Below, in pieces: positions 1 to 11,447 of a stretch of DNA of 64,000 nt; the stretch's first letter is position 1; each line of letters opens with the position of its first letter. Location of the stretch: assembly GCF_002999335.1 (NCBI RefSeq), contig NW_020312145.1, forward strand, positions 1-64,000. Reading direction: 5' to 3'. Under the pieces are notes generated by a model. That model saw nothing but the letters and a program-made list of their open reading frames with translations. It ran no database searches and was not told the origin of the DNA. The DNA comes from Cyclospora cayetanensis (taxonomy: Eukaryota; Apicomplexa; Conoidasida; Eucoccidiorida; Eimeriidae). The position numbers and the translations under genes were made by a program.

Positions 1-880
1 TGTGCGTGTGTGTGCTGCTGCTGAAAGCAGTCTTACTGCTGTGAGCAATGCAGAAGCAGCAGGAGCAGGCAGTCATGCGAAAGTCTTAACAATAGCTGCT
101 CTCTGAACTGGCTAAACTTGCAGCATCGCTTGCCCCCCTCCACCCCCCCACCACCACCACCCCCATCTCGGGTCACACTATGCCCTGTCACATCACAGCC
201 ATTCCTGCTGCATGCATGTTTGCACGCAGCAGCGGCTTCTGCTGCTGCAAGCCACCGCTTTAGACACCTAGCTTAAAGCCTTTATTCGACATTCTGCCGA
301 TCTTCCCTTTGAGCCGCCAACCCGCAGCGCAGGAAAGGCCGCAAAAATTTTAGCCTCTTCGACCCTCAGCTCAGCACAAGTCGTTGCAGCAGAATGTTGC
401 TGCAGCCGCCTCCGTAGCAACACCCTGCTGCCCTCAAATTTTGAAAAGATGCACTGCAAGGGTTCGCTCAGGGCATGCATGGGCTTCCCTTAAGGAGCGC
501 GACAGTGTGCTACTCTGCTGCTGCAATGGCGTGGCACTTGCTGCTGCTGCTGATGCAGCAGCAAGTGCCACGCCATTACAGGAGAGCTCCCACCTTCGCG
601 CTCCGGTGTAGTGCCGACCCGCTTCTAATTGGTCGGTTTTCCTTTCTTGGCTGTGTTAATTACAGACAGTTGCACTCACTCCCCCTGCTGCGACAGCCAC
701 CACGGCAGGGGCAGGGGTCGCGTCTGCATGCAGCATACATGCATATGCATATATGCATGCCACGGCAATGAGGCACGCGAAGCCCACCCTACTCCTGCGG
801 TTGTTGCTCTGAGTGATACGTCGCCTGCATACACTGCCGCTGTTGCAGTCTTTCCCACATTGGCACACCATCCGTTGCTG
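1..880. other. Stretch without a supported gene
   Basis: Short open frames only, none with a recognisable domain or splice logic. The stretch holds GT and CTG runs, a C-rich tract near 130-165 and a long inverted repeat at 525-577. It lies downstream of the leucine-rich-repeat gene on the minus strand, so part of it is probably that gene's 3' UTR. Confidence 0.5.
525..577. repeat. 23-bp perfect inverted repeat (hairpin)
   Basis: Arms at 525-547 and 555-577 are exact reverse complements, separated by the 7-base loop tgctgat. The arm contains gtggcacttgctgctgc. Transcribed from either strand it would form a stable stem. It lies about 300 bp past the stop codon of the minus-strand leucine-rich-repeat gene. 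Confidence 0.9.
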
Positions 881-3800
881 CTAGGGGGATGTGCTAGAAA
901 AGGCGTCGTCAAGCAGGCCAGATATTTCGCTTTCTGCTACTCCATCACTACTGCTGTCAGACTCGCTTCCACTGCTGCCGCTGCTATTCTCCTTCCCCCC
1001 TTCACTGCTACTACTGCCCGAACGGACAGGGCGCCTGCCAGACGCGTAGCTGCTGCTGCTGCTGCTGCTTTTGTTCTTATCTCTGTGCCTGCTTCTGCCC
1101 CTGCTGCTGCTGCTGACAGCTGCACACGAGACGCTGCTGCTGCTGCTGCTGCTGTACATGGGGAGGCCTATGCTAGCACTGAGCCCTACTTCATCGGGGG
1201 GAAGAGACATAGCCGAAGAACTGGAGTTCGTGCTGTTGCTGCAGCTGCTGTCAGTGCTGGACGCTCTGCTGCTCCTGCTGCTTAGATCCACAGCAACATC
1301 CGACAACTGAAACTCAGAATCGCCTTCTGTCTCAGCGTCGCTTACGCTGCTGCTGAGTGTGGCCTGCTGGTGCTGCAGGTGTTGCTGCGGCAGCTGGAGC
1401 TGCTGCTGCAGCATGCGCTGCTGTTTCAGCACCTCCCTATACACCTCACGGCCCCTACACATAAACATGCGCACATCCCCCGTCACTGATGGCTCCGTGC
1501 CTATCTGCTCAAGATCCGTCTGGGCAGTCTCTATCATGCAAAAAGCTGTTAGTGCAGCTCGCTGCGCTGCTTCTGTTGCCTCCAGTTCCGCTGCAGCAAG
1601 TGCTTCCTGGTCCGGTGTGATTTCCCTCGACGCGGCAGCAGCCGCAGCAGCAGCAGCAGCCGCTTCTTCTGCTGCTGCTGCTGCAGCTGCTGCCGCCGCT
1701 GCCTTCGCCCCCAGCGATGACGACCCTTTTGCCGCCTGCTGCGCTGCGGCTGCTGCTGCTGCTGCTGCCACTGCAGAGGCCGCAGGGGGGCGCATGCAGT
1801 CGCAGCAGCAGCAGCAGCAACAGCAGATAGTGCTGCTGCAGTCCTGCTGCTGTTGCTGGCGGTGCTGTAAGCAGCCTCCCTCCGCTGCAGCGGCTGCGCA
1901 GTACACCTTGTTACCACGGCCTGCAACATCAGCAATTTTACAAAGAAAACACACAACAATCCACACCGTTAGCAGCAACAAGGGAGAGTAGCAACAAGGG
2001 AAAGTAGCAACAAGAGAGAGCAGCAACAAGAGAGAGCAGCGACAAGAGAGAGCAGCAACAAGGGAGAGCAGCAACAAGAGAGAGCAGCAACAAGAGAGAG
2101 CAGCAAGCAGGGAGAGCAGCAACAAGGGAAAGTAGCAACAAGAAAGTGCTGCAACAAGAGAGAGCAACAACAAGAAAGTGCAGCAACAAGAGAGAGCAAC
2201 AACAAGAAAGTGCAGCAACAAGAAAGTGCTGCAACAAGAGAGAGCAGCGACAAGAGAGAGCAACAACAAGAAAGCGCTGCAACAAGAAAGTGCTGCAACA
2301 AGAAAGTGCTGCAACAAGAGAGAGCAGCGACAAGAGAGAGCAGCAACAAGAGAGAGCAGCAACAAGGGAGAGCAGCAACAAGAAAGCTTACGCTTAGCTT
2401 CATCAGGTGTCTCTCGGCTCCTCTTGCGTCGCTCCGCAAGGGGCGTTGTTGCAGAATCCAAGCAACCATCGTGAAGTACAACGCAACTGCAGCAGCAGCA
2501 GCCGTTGGTAGTTTTGCTGCTGCCATGGCTGCTATTCGGGCTATTGCTGCGACTCCTTTGGGAAGGCGAAGAGCCTGCTGCTGCTGCTGCAGACGCCATA
2601 CACTGTGCAGCAGCAGCCGTCTCAGCAGGACTGCTATTGCTGCTGTTGCTGCTATTGCTGCTGCTGCTGCTGCTATTGCCGCTCGACCCGTAGCAGGAAG
2701 CACTATTGCCGCTGGAAGCGGCAATAGTGCTGTAAACGCTGGCGCTGCACCGAGGGTTGTCTCTCACATCCACCAGCAGGCAGCAGCAGACAGGAGGCGA
2801 GGCGCTGTCTCTGCAGCTCAGACAGCAAGTTGTTGCGTTGCTGCTGCTTAAAGAGTGGCGTAACTGCTGCTGCCTGCGGCAGCCCGCCTCAGCGTCTGCA
2901 GCAACAGTGTTGACTGTGGCAGTGCACGCTTCTCCTGAACCTCTCGAGGCTGTTGCTACTGCTGCAGCTCCTAGAAGAGGCTGCCTATCAGCGCTCACAG
3001 CAGCAGCAGCTGCAGCTGCTACTGCTGCTCTTGCTGCTTCTGCGTCTCTTGCTGCCGCATCCGCTAGAGCGGCGGCAGCAGCGGCAGTGAGCGTTCTGTT
3101 TCGCTGCTGCGTATAGATGGCAGCAGCGGCTGCGAGAGCGCTAAAAATAGTAAGGCCTAAGTCATTGGACTGCAATCCAATGTAATGAAGACGTGTATCT
3201 GACGAGGCAGCATCTGCAACAAAAGCAGCAAGGATCGGCACCAACATATCTGTGCCTGAGAGATCGTTGCCACCCAGGTCGACCCTCCTCAGGTGTCTGT
3301 ACACTGCAGTGCGGCACCTCTCCCCAGCCTCTTCAGGGAGCACATCGGTCTCCTGCGCCTCCTCCTGCTGCAGAGCATCCGTTTTAAGCACATCCTCTCC
3401 GTTGCTATCCCTCTTCTTAGCACGCTGCCACTCACTGTGCTGCTGCTGCCACTCACTGTGCTGCTGCTGCTGCTGCTGCTGCTGCATTACTGGCCAGCTG
3501 CCGTGGTGCACTGCTGCCAGCAGCATGGCTGCTCCGCCGTCCTTAATTTCATTGTTGCTTAGATCGAGCACCTGCGACGTACAAAGCCGCGGAGACAGAG
3601 AGACAGAAAGACACGCGCATCACACAGCCGGCAAGTGTAGCAGCAGCGAGAGCGCTGATTAGACAGGCAACAACCTCCGCAGGTGTGATCTTGCATGAAC
3701 GTGGCCTCTTGGGCGCAGCTCGTGGAGTGAGCGCAACCCTTGAGGCAGCAGCTCCGAAAGCAGCAGCTCTCCGTCTTCTTTCTAGAGGCACCAAGTCGTA

Positions 3801-6024
3801 GCAGACTCACCTCGAGAACTTCCATTTCACGGAGGCAGTTGGCGAGCACCAGCGCATCGCAGCAGTCTAGCCTGCAGTGCTGTAAAAGCAGTTCTCTGAG
3901 CTGCTTCCGAAGAGGCATCAAGAGAGAAATTGTTATTTTATGCATGCCCTGGACTGAGAGAGCACAATTACGAAGCCAAAGCCGCCGCAGCATCCCTTGC
4001 CCAAACCAGGTGTCTGCCAAGACACCCCGCTTCTTGCTGCTGCAGCAGCAGCAAGAAGAAATGCGATCTTTGCTGCTCACGCTCGTCTTGCTGGTAGAGC
4101 TGCTGCTGCTGGTAGAGCTGCTGCTGCTGGTAGAGCTGCTGCTGCAGGTTCTGCTCTCGACACTGGTGTCGTTTTCCGTAAGTATCGCGCGAACCGCCTC
4201 TCCGGAGCACTGGCAAAACGCAAAGTGCTTGAGCGGTGTCAGCTGCAGTTGTTTTGTAAGCGGCGGAAGTTTGAGCATCACAATTTTGAGCTGAGGCTTT
4301 TCCTGCTTCGCTTGGTGTGTGGTAGTGGTGCTGGTCTGCACGTCGCTGTTCGCGTCGGGGATGTGTTGCTGCCAGAGCGATCTCTGCTGCTGCAGGTTCT
4401 GCTGCTGCTGCTGCAGCTGCTGCAGCTCCTTCTGCATGCGGCTGTAGTGCTCCTCCAAAACAGCCGTATGCCCATCGGCAGCAGCAGCAGCAGCCGCCGC
4501 GAGCGAGAGTGCAACAAAGGCATTTACTTCGCAGCCGATCAGCTCCAGAGACTGTACACCCCAAAGGAGCTGCAGCAGCTGATGACGCCGCTGCAACAAC
4601 TCACGAAGCTCTCCAACTCTCAGAAAGCGAAACTGAAGAGAGGGCTGCATGCCAGGAGCTGCTAGACACAGCAGCGTTCTCACTGGCTCAAAACTCACCG
4701 TGCTGCTGCAACTTGGACCTGAGTATCGTAGTAGACCTCCGCATGCAGCGCATGTCGCTGCCGGCAAAACAGCTTTCACTCGCTGCTGATGATCTATTTG
4801 CTGTGTCTGATGACCAATCTGGTGTACCTGCTTCTCCACCTGCTGCCGATGAGCCGTTTGCTGCTTCTCTATCTGCTGTTGTTGCTCTATCCGCTCCACC
4901 TGCTGCTGCTGCTCCATCTGCTGCTGTATCTGCTGCTGCAGCAGATTCCAAACGTACAAAGTCGTGGTTTGCCGCCAAGCGCGCTGCATCAGCAGCACAC
5001 GATGCAGCAGCAGCTGCTGAACAGCTGGCCGCTGCAGCTGAGCAAGGTCTGAGAGGCTCACCGCGATCTGCTGCTGCCGAACCAGCACATGCATATACAC
5101 CCCAAATGACAGCTGCAGCAACGAGTTGCACACGGCTGCTGGTCCTAAGAGTGTTGGCAACAAGTCGCAGAATTGAGGGCTCAGACACAACGCGCGCAGA
5201 AAAAGGCTGCAGCTGTTTCGATTGCACACCGTTTCGCTGCTGTTGTTGCAGTTGCTGTCGTTGTTGCTGTTGTTGCTGTTGTTGCTGTTGTTGCTGTTGT
5301 TGCTGCTGTTGTTGTCGTTGTTGCTGTTGCTGTTGTTGCAGTTGCTGTTGTTGTCGTTGTTGCTGTTGTTTCTGTCGTTGTTGCTGTTGTTGTCGTTGTT
5401 GTTGCAGTTGTTGTTGTTGCTGCTGCAACTGCTGTTGTTGCTGCAACTGCTACAACTGCGATTGTTGCTGCAACTGCTACAACTGCTGTTGTTGCTGTTG
5501 TTGCTGCTATTGCCGTGTCTTCCAGTGCTGCCTGTGGTGAGACAGGCACCAGACAAACAGCCGTTGTGACTGTAACGGCCATCTCCAAAAAGCACCGCAA
5601 GCGCAAACATCTGTGGCTTGTGGCACCTCGAGCCTTGCTGCTCTAGAAGAACAGACGAAGAAACATGCGCGAAATCCTCTCGCGAATTCGTTGGCTCTTC
5701 TGCTGGTCCGACTGCAGAGGGGATGCGCTGCATCGGCTGCTCTATGCATGCAGATTCAAGCGAGCTGTTTGTAATGCTCTGCCTGCACCTGCGATTGTGC
5801 TTGCTGCTGCTGCTGCTGCTGCTGCGGCTACTGCCGGCTCTTCTTTTGCTACTGCTGCTGCTGCTGCCTCTTCTGCTCGAGTTGAAACTGCTGGACTGAA
5901 TGAGGAGCTGCTCCTTGCGCCTTTGGCTCGCCAGAGGCTGTTGCGCCAGCGAGTCTGCAGCGCAGGAACGCGATCTTGTCACTGAATCAATTTTCGCCTT
6001 CGCTGGCAATGCCAGCACTGCCAA
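881..6024 (-). CDS. Leucine-rich-repeat (RNI-like) protein, multi-exon
   Basis: Three exons are supported on the minus strand: from about 6024 down to 3811, then 3571-2392, then 1920-881 with the stop at 881. The 3811/3571 junction (GAG|GTGAGT ... CGCAG|GTG) rebuilds a textbook LRR core, LEVLDLSNNEIKDGG. Further repeat-like segments follow (RRVDLGGNDLSG, LHYIGLQSNDLG, LLVDVRDNPRC) and precede it (LRRLWLRNCAL, LRELLLQHCRLD). The second intron, 1921-2391, is phase 1 and holds a 16-bp minisatellite. The C-terminal third is Ala/Gln/Ser-rich with a Ser-rich acidic tail. Upstream of 5,220 the frame passes through long Asn/Ser or Gln runs and no ATG is certain; a minus-strand ATG at 6263 could belong to an earlier exon. 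LRR proteins are protein-binding scaffolds, and no catalytic domain is visible. The family call is firm, but the role is unknown and the 5' end is unresolved. Confidence 0.7.
1971..2386. repeat. 16-bp minisatellite inside an intron
   Basis: Roughly 25 copies of a 16-bp unit, consensus caagagagagcagcaa on the plus strand, with variants such as caagggagag and caagaaagtg. Because 16 is not a multiple of 3, all three minus-strand frames read through it giving the same 16-residue Leu/Cys/Ser periodicity. It lies within the predicted intron 1921-2391, bounded by C|GTAAGC and TTGCAG|G. The transcribed strand is pyrimidine-rich. Confidence 0.9.
2699..2731. repeat. 15-bp inverted repeat within coding sequence
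   Basis: Arms agcactattgccgct (2699-2713) and agcggcaatagtgct (2717-2731) with a 3-base loop. It lies in the Ser/Asn-rich part of the leucine-rich-repeat gene, so it may simply reflect local duplication of codons in opposite orientation. Confidence 0.8.
5222..5520. repeat. CTG/TTG trinucleotide tract
   Basis: About 300 bp of imperfect ctg/ttg triplets. On the minus strand it reads as Gln (cag/caa), Asn/Ser (aac/agc) or Thr/Ala (aca/gca) depending on frame, and all three stay open. This is the homopolymeric amino-acid repeat style of Eimeria exons, and it makes the N-terminal frame of the leucine-rich-repeat gene hard to choose. Confidence 0.85.
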
Positions 6025-9000
6025 ATCGGCTACAGCTGCTGCAGCTGGACTGAGCGATCACATACACGGCTTTTGTAACAACTGAAAATATACGGCAGTG
6101 CCCCTCGGAAAGCGACTGTCACCGAAGAGGGGGCCGTCTTGTGTTCTGCAAATGCGTGTTTGGGTGTCTGTTGCTGTTGTGTCTGTTGCTGATGTGGCTG
6201 TTGCTGATGTGGCTGTTGCTGGTGTGGCTGTTTCCCCTGCATCCAAGGAGTGCTGTGCTGCATTTTTCAGATTTCTGGGGAGAAGGGCTGGCGCTGGTGC
6301 CTCAGGAGCTGCTTGCGAATTCGCAAGCGGCTCCTGAGGCACCAGCGGCAGTCAGTAATAACACCAACAGCGTCTGCAGCAGGCTGCTGCTGTTCTGCAA
6401 AGCCTCAAGCTCGTGCTGCAGCGAAGGAAGTCGCTGCATTCATATTACGCATTCCAGCTAATGGGAAGGAGCCATAGGCGGACCTGGCAGTGCTTCTGCG
6501 GCTGATGCTCCTCCGGGTGAGGCATGCGTTGCTGCTTCCGTGGCTCAAGAGGGAGGAATTCTCTCTGCGTATGGGGTGTATTCTATTTCGACTACGACTG
6601 GCGCTCTTGTTGCGGGTGCTGCCTGGTGTTCAAGCACTTCACCAGCTGTTGCTGCTGCAAAGTGCGACAGTGCAAAGAGTCCTCCACGCTTAAAGACACT
6701 AGTAACACGATACAACTATTGCTGTTCATAATATTAAGGCGGGAGCAACAGTGGCTATGCCTGCTAAAGCTGCTGCTACTGGATGGACGGCGGAGGCGCT
6801 GCCGACTGCGGCAGCAGCGGCTGCTGGTGCAGCCGCTGCTGCTGCTGCTGAAGCTTCTCTCTCGTCACCAGTCTTCCATGAATCATTCAGAATGTTGCGG
6901 TGTAGGCTTAATGTGATATAATTTGGCTCTGCTATACACCACCTGGCCGTGTGCAGAAAGTGACATGGTGGTCATCACGCTGAGCTGCATCTGCTGGCGC
7001 TGATGGTGGGGTGTTAACTTGCATTAGCTTGCCTCTAGAAACCAATTCTCATTGTCTGCTAGAATGTCCATCTCCCTCACAAGCGGACACCTCATGAGAA
7101 GCTCAGTTTCCTGCTGCTGGTCCAGTTGTTGCTTTCACGCGCCTGTACGAGTGTAGCGATTAGCACCTCAGCAAAAACGTGCTCTCGAGTTACACAGGGA
7201 CTACGACTCTTATGCACAAACCTGCGTATCAGACTGATTGCACTACTCTCCGAGCAGCAACAGCCCTTCTAATTTCCACAGACATGCCCCAGGATCCCAT
7301 ATTGAATGCATGGAAAACGTTGAGAGGGAGTGACCACAGCTAGTGCAGCAGGCTAAACGGCACTTCGGCACTTTCTACATGACATGTTGTACTTAGACAA
7401 GACTTAGGAAAGCAGTGACTACCTGCTTTGGCTCATCGCAGTTTGTAGCTACTGCAGCGGACCGTTGGCCAAATAGCGTGAGAATCAATTTTTTATGGGT
7501 ACGCTATGTGCTCTAAGCATGCTCGGATTGCTTGGGACGGGCAACTGTCTGCATGTTGGCTGTTCCTCTTTCCTCATGTCGAGAACTCTGAGGGGGGCGG
7601 GCAAAGGCTTGTTGTAACGAAACGCAATGACATTCTACTAGCTCGTTGGAAAGTTTGGAAAGAAGTGCCTCACTCTAAAGATCCCAGATAGATCCTTGCA
7701 TCCTGCCGTAGTAGTCAAGAGCAGCTGACCAGAGAATGAGTTTAGTAGCCGTCATGTGGCACCTCAAAGATGCCTAGTGCCTGATGGTCTTTAGAAAAGA
7801 ACATGAGAAGGTTTCAGCAAAAGACGCGCACCCATCCGAAGGTCATCATGTATGAGCGCCTTGTCAGGAAGCATGGACACGCCAGATGCGCACTAGCAGC
7901 TTCTCAATTCCTCGACGCGAGACATCTCTCGCACACATTCCACTCGTAGAAGTGCTTGGAATGGTTGGCTACGCTCTAGCAACACCCTGGCCAATCCCTG
8001 ATTATTCTCTCGGAAATACCTTCATCTTTTACATCGGCATATTCCCCAATTGAAGGGCAGAAACTGTTTTTGCCGCCTCCAAGATGAGTGTGTACTTTGT
8101 AGAGCAAAAACCTTCATGGCGATGCTGCGCGGGGGGGGCTTGGGTGGCACCGAGGCAAGGTTGCCTGAAAGTTATCTTGTGTATGGAATGCCGCGTCGAC
8201 ACCACGTGGCACTCATCCCACAGATAGCATGAAGAATCGCGCAGCTGGCCCATGGTGAGTTGTATAGGGTAAAACAGCCCTCCTCGTCAGGGGAGGCAGT
8301 AAAAATTCTGTAACTGTGTCTCCTGACGAATCAGCAATCGCCACCCCTAGACCGAAAGACGCCTCCTGTACCCCCACCGTTATACCCGCAATGCGACGCA
8401 CTCCTGTATCCCCAATGCACCAACAGTCTCTACTTTTGCTGCACTGCCATATCCTGGGAGTACTGCCTTTGGATCCTCCCTTGCATGTGCCGTCCTGCTA
8501 CCGGACAGTTTCGGAAGCAGACACCCTCAATCCTTCCAAACGCTTAGGCCGATGCCACGCAAGGTAGTCCACACACTGCGAAGAGCTTTATGCACCGATT
8601 GGCTTCCACTAGAGCGATGTGCGTGTGCTCACTCGTCAGCTGAAGCGGTCCAGCGCTTTCCGCTTTGGCCGCTGTGCTTGCCACACGACAAGGAATAGCG
8701 GATACGGCGCAAACTGTGGTAGAGTACGTGCATCCAAGTCCAGTGTGCAATGAACCCATCGCCTTTCATGAAAAACCATACACAACTATGCAGCCGACCG
8801 AATCTTCCACTGCCAGATCCGCAACAGCGAAATACATGCCTGCTTGCGCGTGAGGCATTCTTTGAATCAGCAGCGGTAAAGCATCACTACGAAGCAAATA
8901 CGAACCGGCGCAGGGTAACGCCGATCAAGGATGGAAGGATTTTTTACTTCTTTGCATGCAGCGGCGGCGCGCGAATATACACTACAGGCTTTCAGCATTC

Positions 9001-9705
9001 AAGCTATACAATGCATTGCCGAGAGGCCGCTGTCCAAAAAGCAAACCAGCGGGCTAGTACGCACGCAAACGTCTCCAGTGGGATGAGTTCAATGTGAGGT
9101 GATGAATGTATCAACAAAGTCGCACTTATTCCCAAGGCAGGAGCCACAACCGCACTTGTCGGAACTAGCAGAAGATAAGAAGTCAAGAAATACCACGAAC
9201 ACCATCGCTGCAGTAGAAGTAGAGACGCGACCAACAGTCCTGGACGGTGGCGCTTCTTTTCTTTCAGGGTGTAAGACTTGCTGCAAACCTTGAAGGATAC
9301 AGGCGAGGGACTTGTAGAGTTGGAATTCGTTGGTCAGTAGTCTCTGTCAAGGTGTGCCTTAGGTGCGTTGGTGCCTGCGTTTGTATGCGGGTGTGTGTGT
9401 CTGTGTGCAGACACCTGTCATGGCTCGAATGGGGGGCAAAGGCATTTTACGCAGGATATCAGAAACGTAGTGCTGGGTGCTGCACCTTCCAGCCGTCGCT
9501 GCCAGCTTGATGGGCATGCAGTTGCACCCTACTGGCTGCAGCTGCATGTTTGAGGCTCAACATGCAAGATGTGGCGACTTCTAAGACACTTTCAGTTGCA
9601 GCGGTTGCTACCTTTTCTGCTGCTGCTAGTGTGCGCCTCGGGATTCCGAGGCTGGTAGTGCTATCGCACTTGGAAGCGCAGAGGGGAAGCGTCGTGGCGA
9701 AGCGC
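6025..9705. other. Long stretch without a supported gene
   Basis: 6030-6263 on the minus strand carries an ATG-led frame with QQQPH repeats that could be an upstream exon of the leucine-rich-repeat gene, but no convincing junction was found. 6490-6900 is again triplet-rich. From about 6,920 to 9,700 composition is more even and only short frames occur: plus strand 9102-9293 (63 codons), and minus strand near 9089-9210, where a short Cys-rich frame overlaps a good acceptor (polypyrimidine then TAG at about 9162). None could be linked into a gene. No tRNA-like B-box with a matching cloverleaf was seen by eye. Confidence 0.4.
6292..6347. repeat. 56-bp near-perfect palindrome
   Basis: The sequence is self-complementary about a centre at 6319/6320 (core gcttgcgaattcgcaagc), with a single mismatched pair (t6310/g6329). 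The outer arms contain ctggtgcctcaggagc and its complement. There is no loop. Such a structure can form a cruciform and is commonly unstable in cloning hosts. It lies just upstream of the leucine-rich-repeat gene on its strand. Confidence 0.93.
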
Positions 9706-11169
9706 TTAGCTCTCGGAAGAATCAATCTCCTGCTGTGACAACAACGGAGTTAGCCAAGAGGTACTGGATGGAAAAAGCCGTGTGCATGCAGCTAACCAGG
9801 AGCCTTCTGCGGCCGCAAAGTTGAGGTGCATGCGGAGCAGCTGCTGCTGGCGCTGACGGTGTGCCAGATGCTGCTTTTCAAATTTCTCTAGCTCCTTCTG
9901 AACCAGCAGCTGCTGCTGCTCTAGCTCCCACCGTTGAAGCTGCACGCCAGAGAGTTGCTGCTGCAGTGCCGCGAAGTCGCTGGCGTTCTTTAGCGCGCGA
10001 CGCTTCTGAGCTAGTTGCTGATGCAAAAGCTGTTGCTCCTGTTGCACTAGCTGCAACTGTTGTTTTTCCTGCTGCTGCTGCTTCTGCTGCATCAGCCGCA
10101 GCTGGCCTTCTACAGTCGACAAATTATTGCTAGCAACGGCCGCAGCAGTGGCTGCCGCTGCGTCGTCTTTGCCCAACTGCATTATGCGCACTGCATCAGC
10201 CATGCACGAGTGCCCAAACACCCCATGCCGTTGATGCTGTCGCTGCTCTTCCTGCAGCTGCTTTCTCGTACCCTGCTGCTGCCTCTTGGTGGATCTATGG
10301 TAGCGAGCCTGCTCTTCCTGCTGCTTCTGTGCCACTGCAGCAGCGAAAACCTCCCGCAGCTCTATTTCTTGGCGGACTGCCATGCGGAGGGCCTCTTCGA
10401 AAAGAGGCGTGCTGGTGTTTGGATTGCTCTTGATACTGCTCTCAGGAACGCTGCTGTACGCAAACTTCGTCTGCTGGCTATATGCACGATTGAGCTGCTG
10501 TTGCAGCCTCTTCCTCTGAGCTGCAGCAAACTGAGCCCGACTTCCCAGTGCTGCTAGCTGAAGCAGAAATAGCAACTTGGGATTGGTTGAAGCTCCCTTT
10601 TTGGAAGCATCTGCCACAGCTTTTGCAGCAACAAGAAACTCAGTAAAGTGTCTCCTCGCAGCGAGGGGGGTCTCCTCGCGCCACACAGGTGCTAGCCACG
10701 CTGCTTTGGCTTCATAGTCTTCTTGCAGCTGCTGCAGCAGGAGGAGCTGCTGCTGTGCCACGGAGGGTCTTTGCAAATAAGGATCCACCAACAGCAGATA
10801 CAGCATTGAGACAAGGAGAACAAGCGCGAGGTAAAGACATCCCCAAAAAACCCACCGCAACTCCGGTACTTCCCGTTGTTGGTGCTGAAGCCATCCCTGA
10901 AACAACCGAAGTCTGACATTTGGTCTGTGCCACAGCAGGAGGAAGAGGCGGCGCATCCGCTGCCATTTGATCTGCAGCAACAGCTGCTGCACTCGCAGCC
11001 AGCGCGTCAAACGTTGCTGGCAGTGAAACTGTTTCCGCCGCTGTTCCTGCAGCAGCAGCACCCCCGATTCGTCTGCGGTTGCTGTTTTTTCACGTGAAGC
11101 CTTTTGAACGCTGGCGTTCGTCTGCTGTGTGCTTTTGAAGCAGTCAGCCGCCGACTCTGCCGTATGCAT
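9706..11169 (-). CDS. Single-pass membrane protein with coiled coil, unknown function
   Basis: A single-exon frame of 487 residues starting at the ATG at 11169; the open frame extends upstream only through a GTG. Residues about 1-100 are basic with no early signal peptide. One strongly hydrophobic segment (WVFWGCLYLALVLLVSMLYLLLV) at roughly 105-127 is a probable transmembrane helix. The rest is Gln/Glu/Lys/Leu-rich and predicted to be coiled coil (ELEQQQLLVQKELEKFEKQ near the C-terminus). No enzymatic motif is visible. A short intron-free structure and poly-Gln stretches are common in this genome. The orientation is divergent from the RAP-domain gene, with about 1.5 kb between starts. No family recognised; being a real gene is likely, its function is open. 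Confidence 0.6.
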   Translation of the reverse strand: MHTAESAADCFKSTQQTNASVQKASREKTATADESGVLLLQEQRRKQFHCQQRLTRWLRVQQLLLQIKWQRMRRLFLLLWHRPNVRLRLFQGWLQHQQREVPELRWVFWGCLYLALVLLVSMLYLLLVDPYLQRPSVAQQQLLLLQQLQEDYEAKAAWLAPVWREETPLAARRHFTEFLVAAKAVADASKKGASTNPKLLFLLQLAALGSRAQFAAAQRKRLQQQLNRAYSQQTKFAYSSVPESSIKSNPNTSTPLFEEALRMAVRQEIELREVFAAAVAQKQQEEQARYHRSTKRQQQGTRKQLQEEQRQHQRHGVFGHSCMADAVRIMQLGKDDAAAATAAAVASNNLSTVEGQLRLMQQKQQQQEKQQLQLVQQEQQLLHQQLAQKRRALKNASDFAALQQQLSGVQLQRWELEQQQLLVQKELEKFEKQHLAHRQRQQQLLRMHLNFAAAEGSWLAACTRLFPSSTSWLTPLLSQQEIDSSES

Positions 11170-11402
11170 TTTTGGGGGCACTGGCTTCTTGTTGGACTGG
11201 AGTGTTGGGTAGCCGCAGCTGCAGTGTCAGTACGTCTAGCGAAGTCAGCACGTTTCGTCAAAGCAACTGCCAACTGTGCGCCTTTAGAGGGAACAAGAAG
11301 AGGCTACACGGGACAGATACTGGGAAGGCCTTAAAGTCTGTCTGTCTGTCTGTCTCTGTCCCTGTCTCTCTCTCTCTCTCTGTCTCTCTCTCTGTCTCTC
11401 TC

Positions 11403-11447
<45 letters not shown>

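Noticed and set aside
1938..2381. Leu/Cys-rich repeat protein on the minus strand
   Set aside because: It is the 16-bp intronic minisatellite read in any frame; canonical splice sites flank it.
1971..2386. CRISPR-like array
   Set aside because: Units are contiguous with no unique spacers, and the host is a eukaryote.
9089..9210. Short Cys-rich (metallothionein-like) frame on the minus strand
   Set aside because: Only about 38 codons from its ATG, no conserved spacing of cysteines, and a strong splice acceptor falls inside it.
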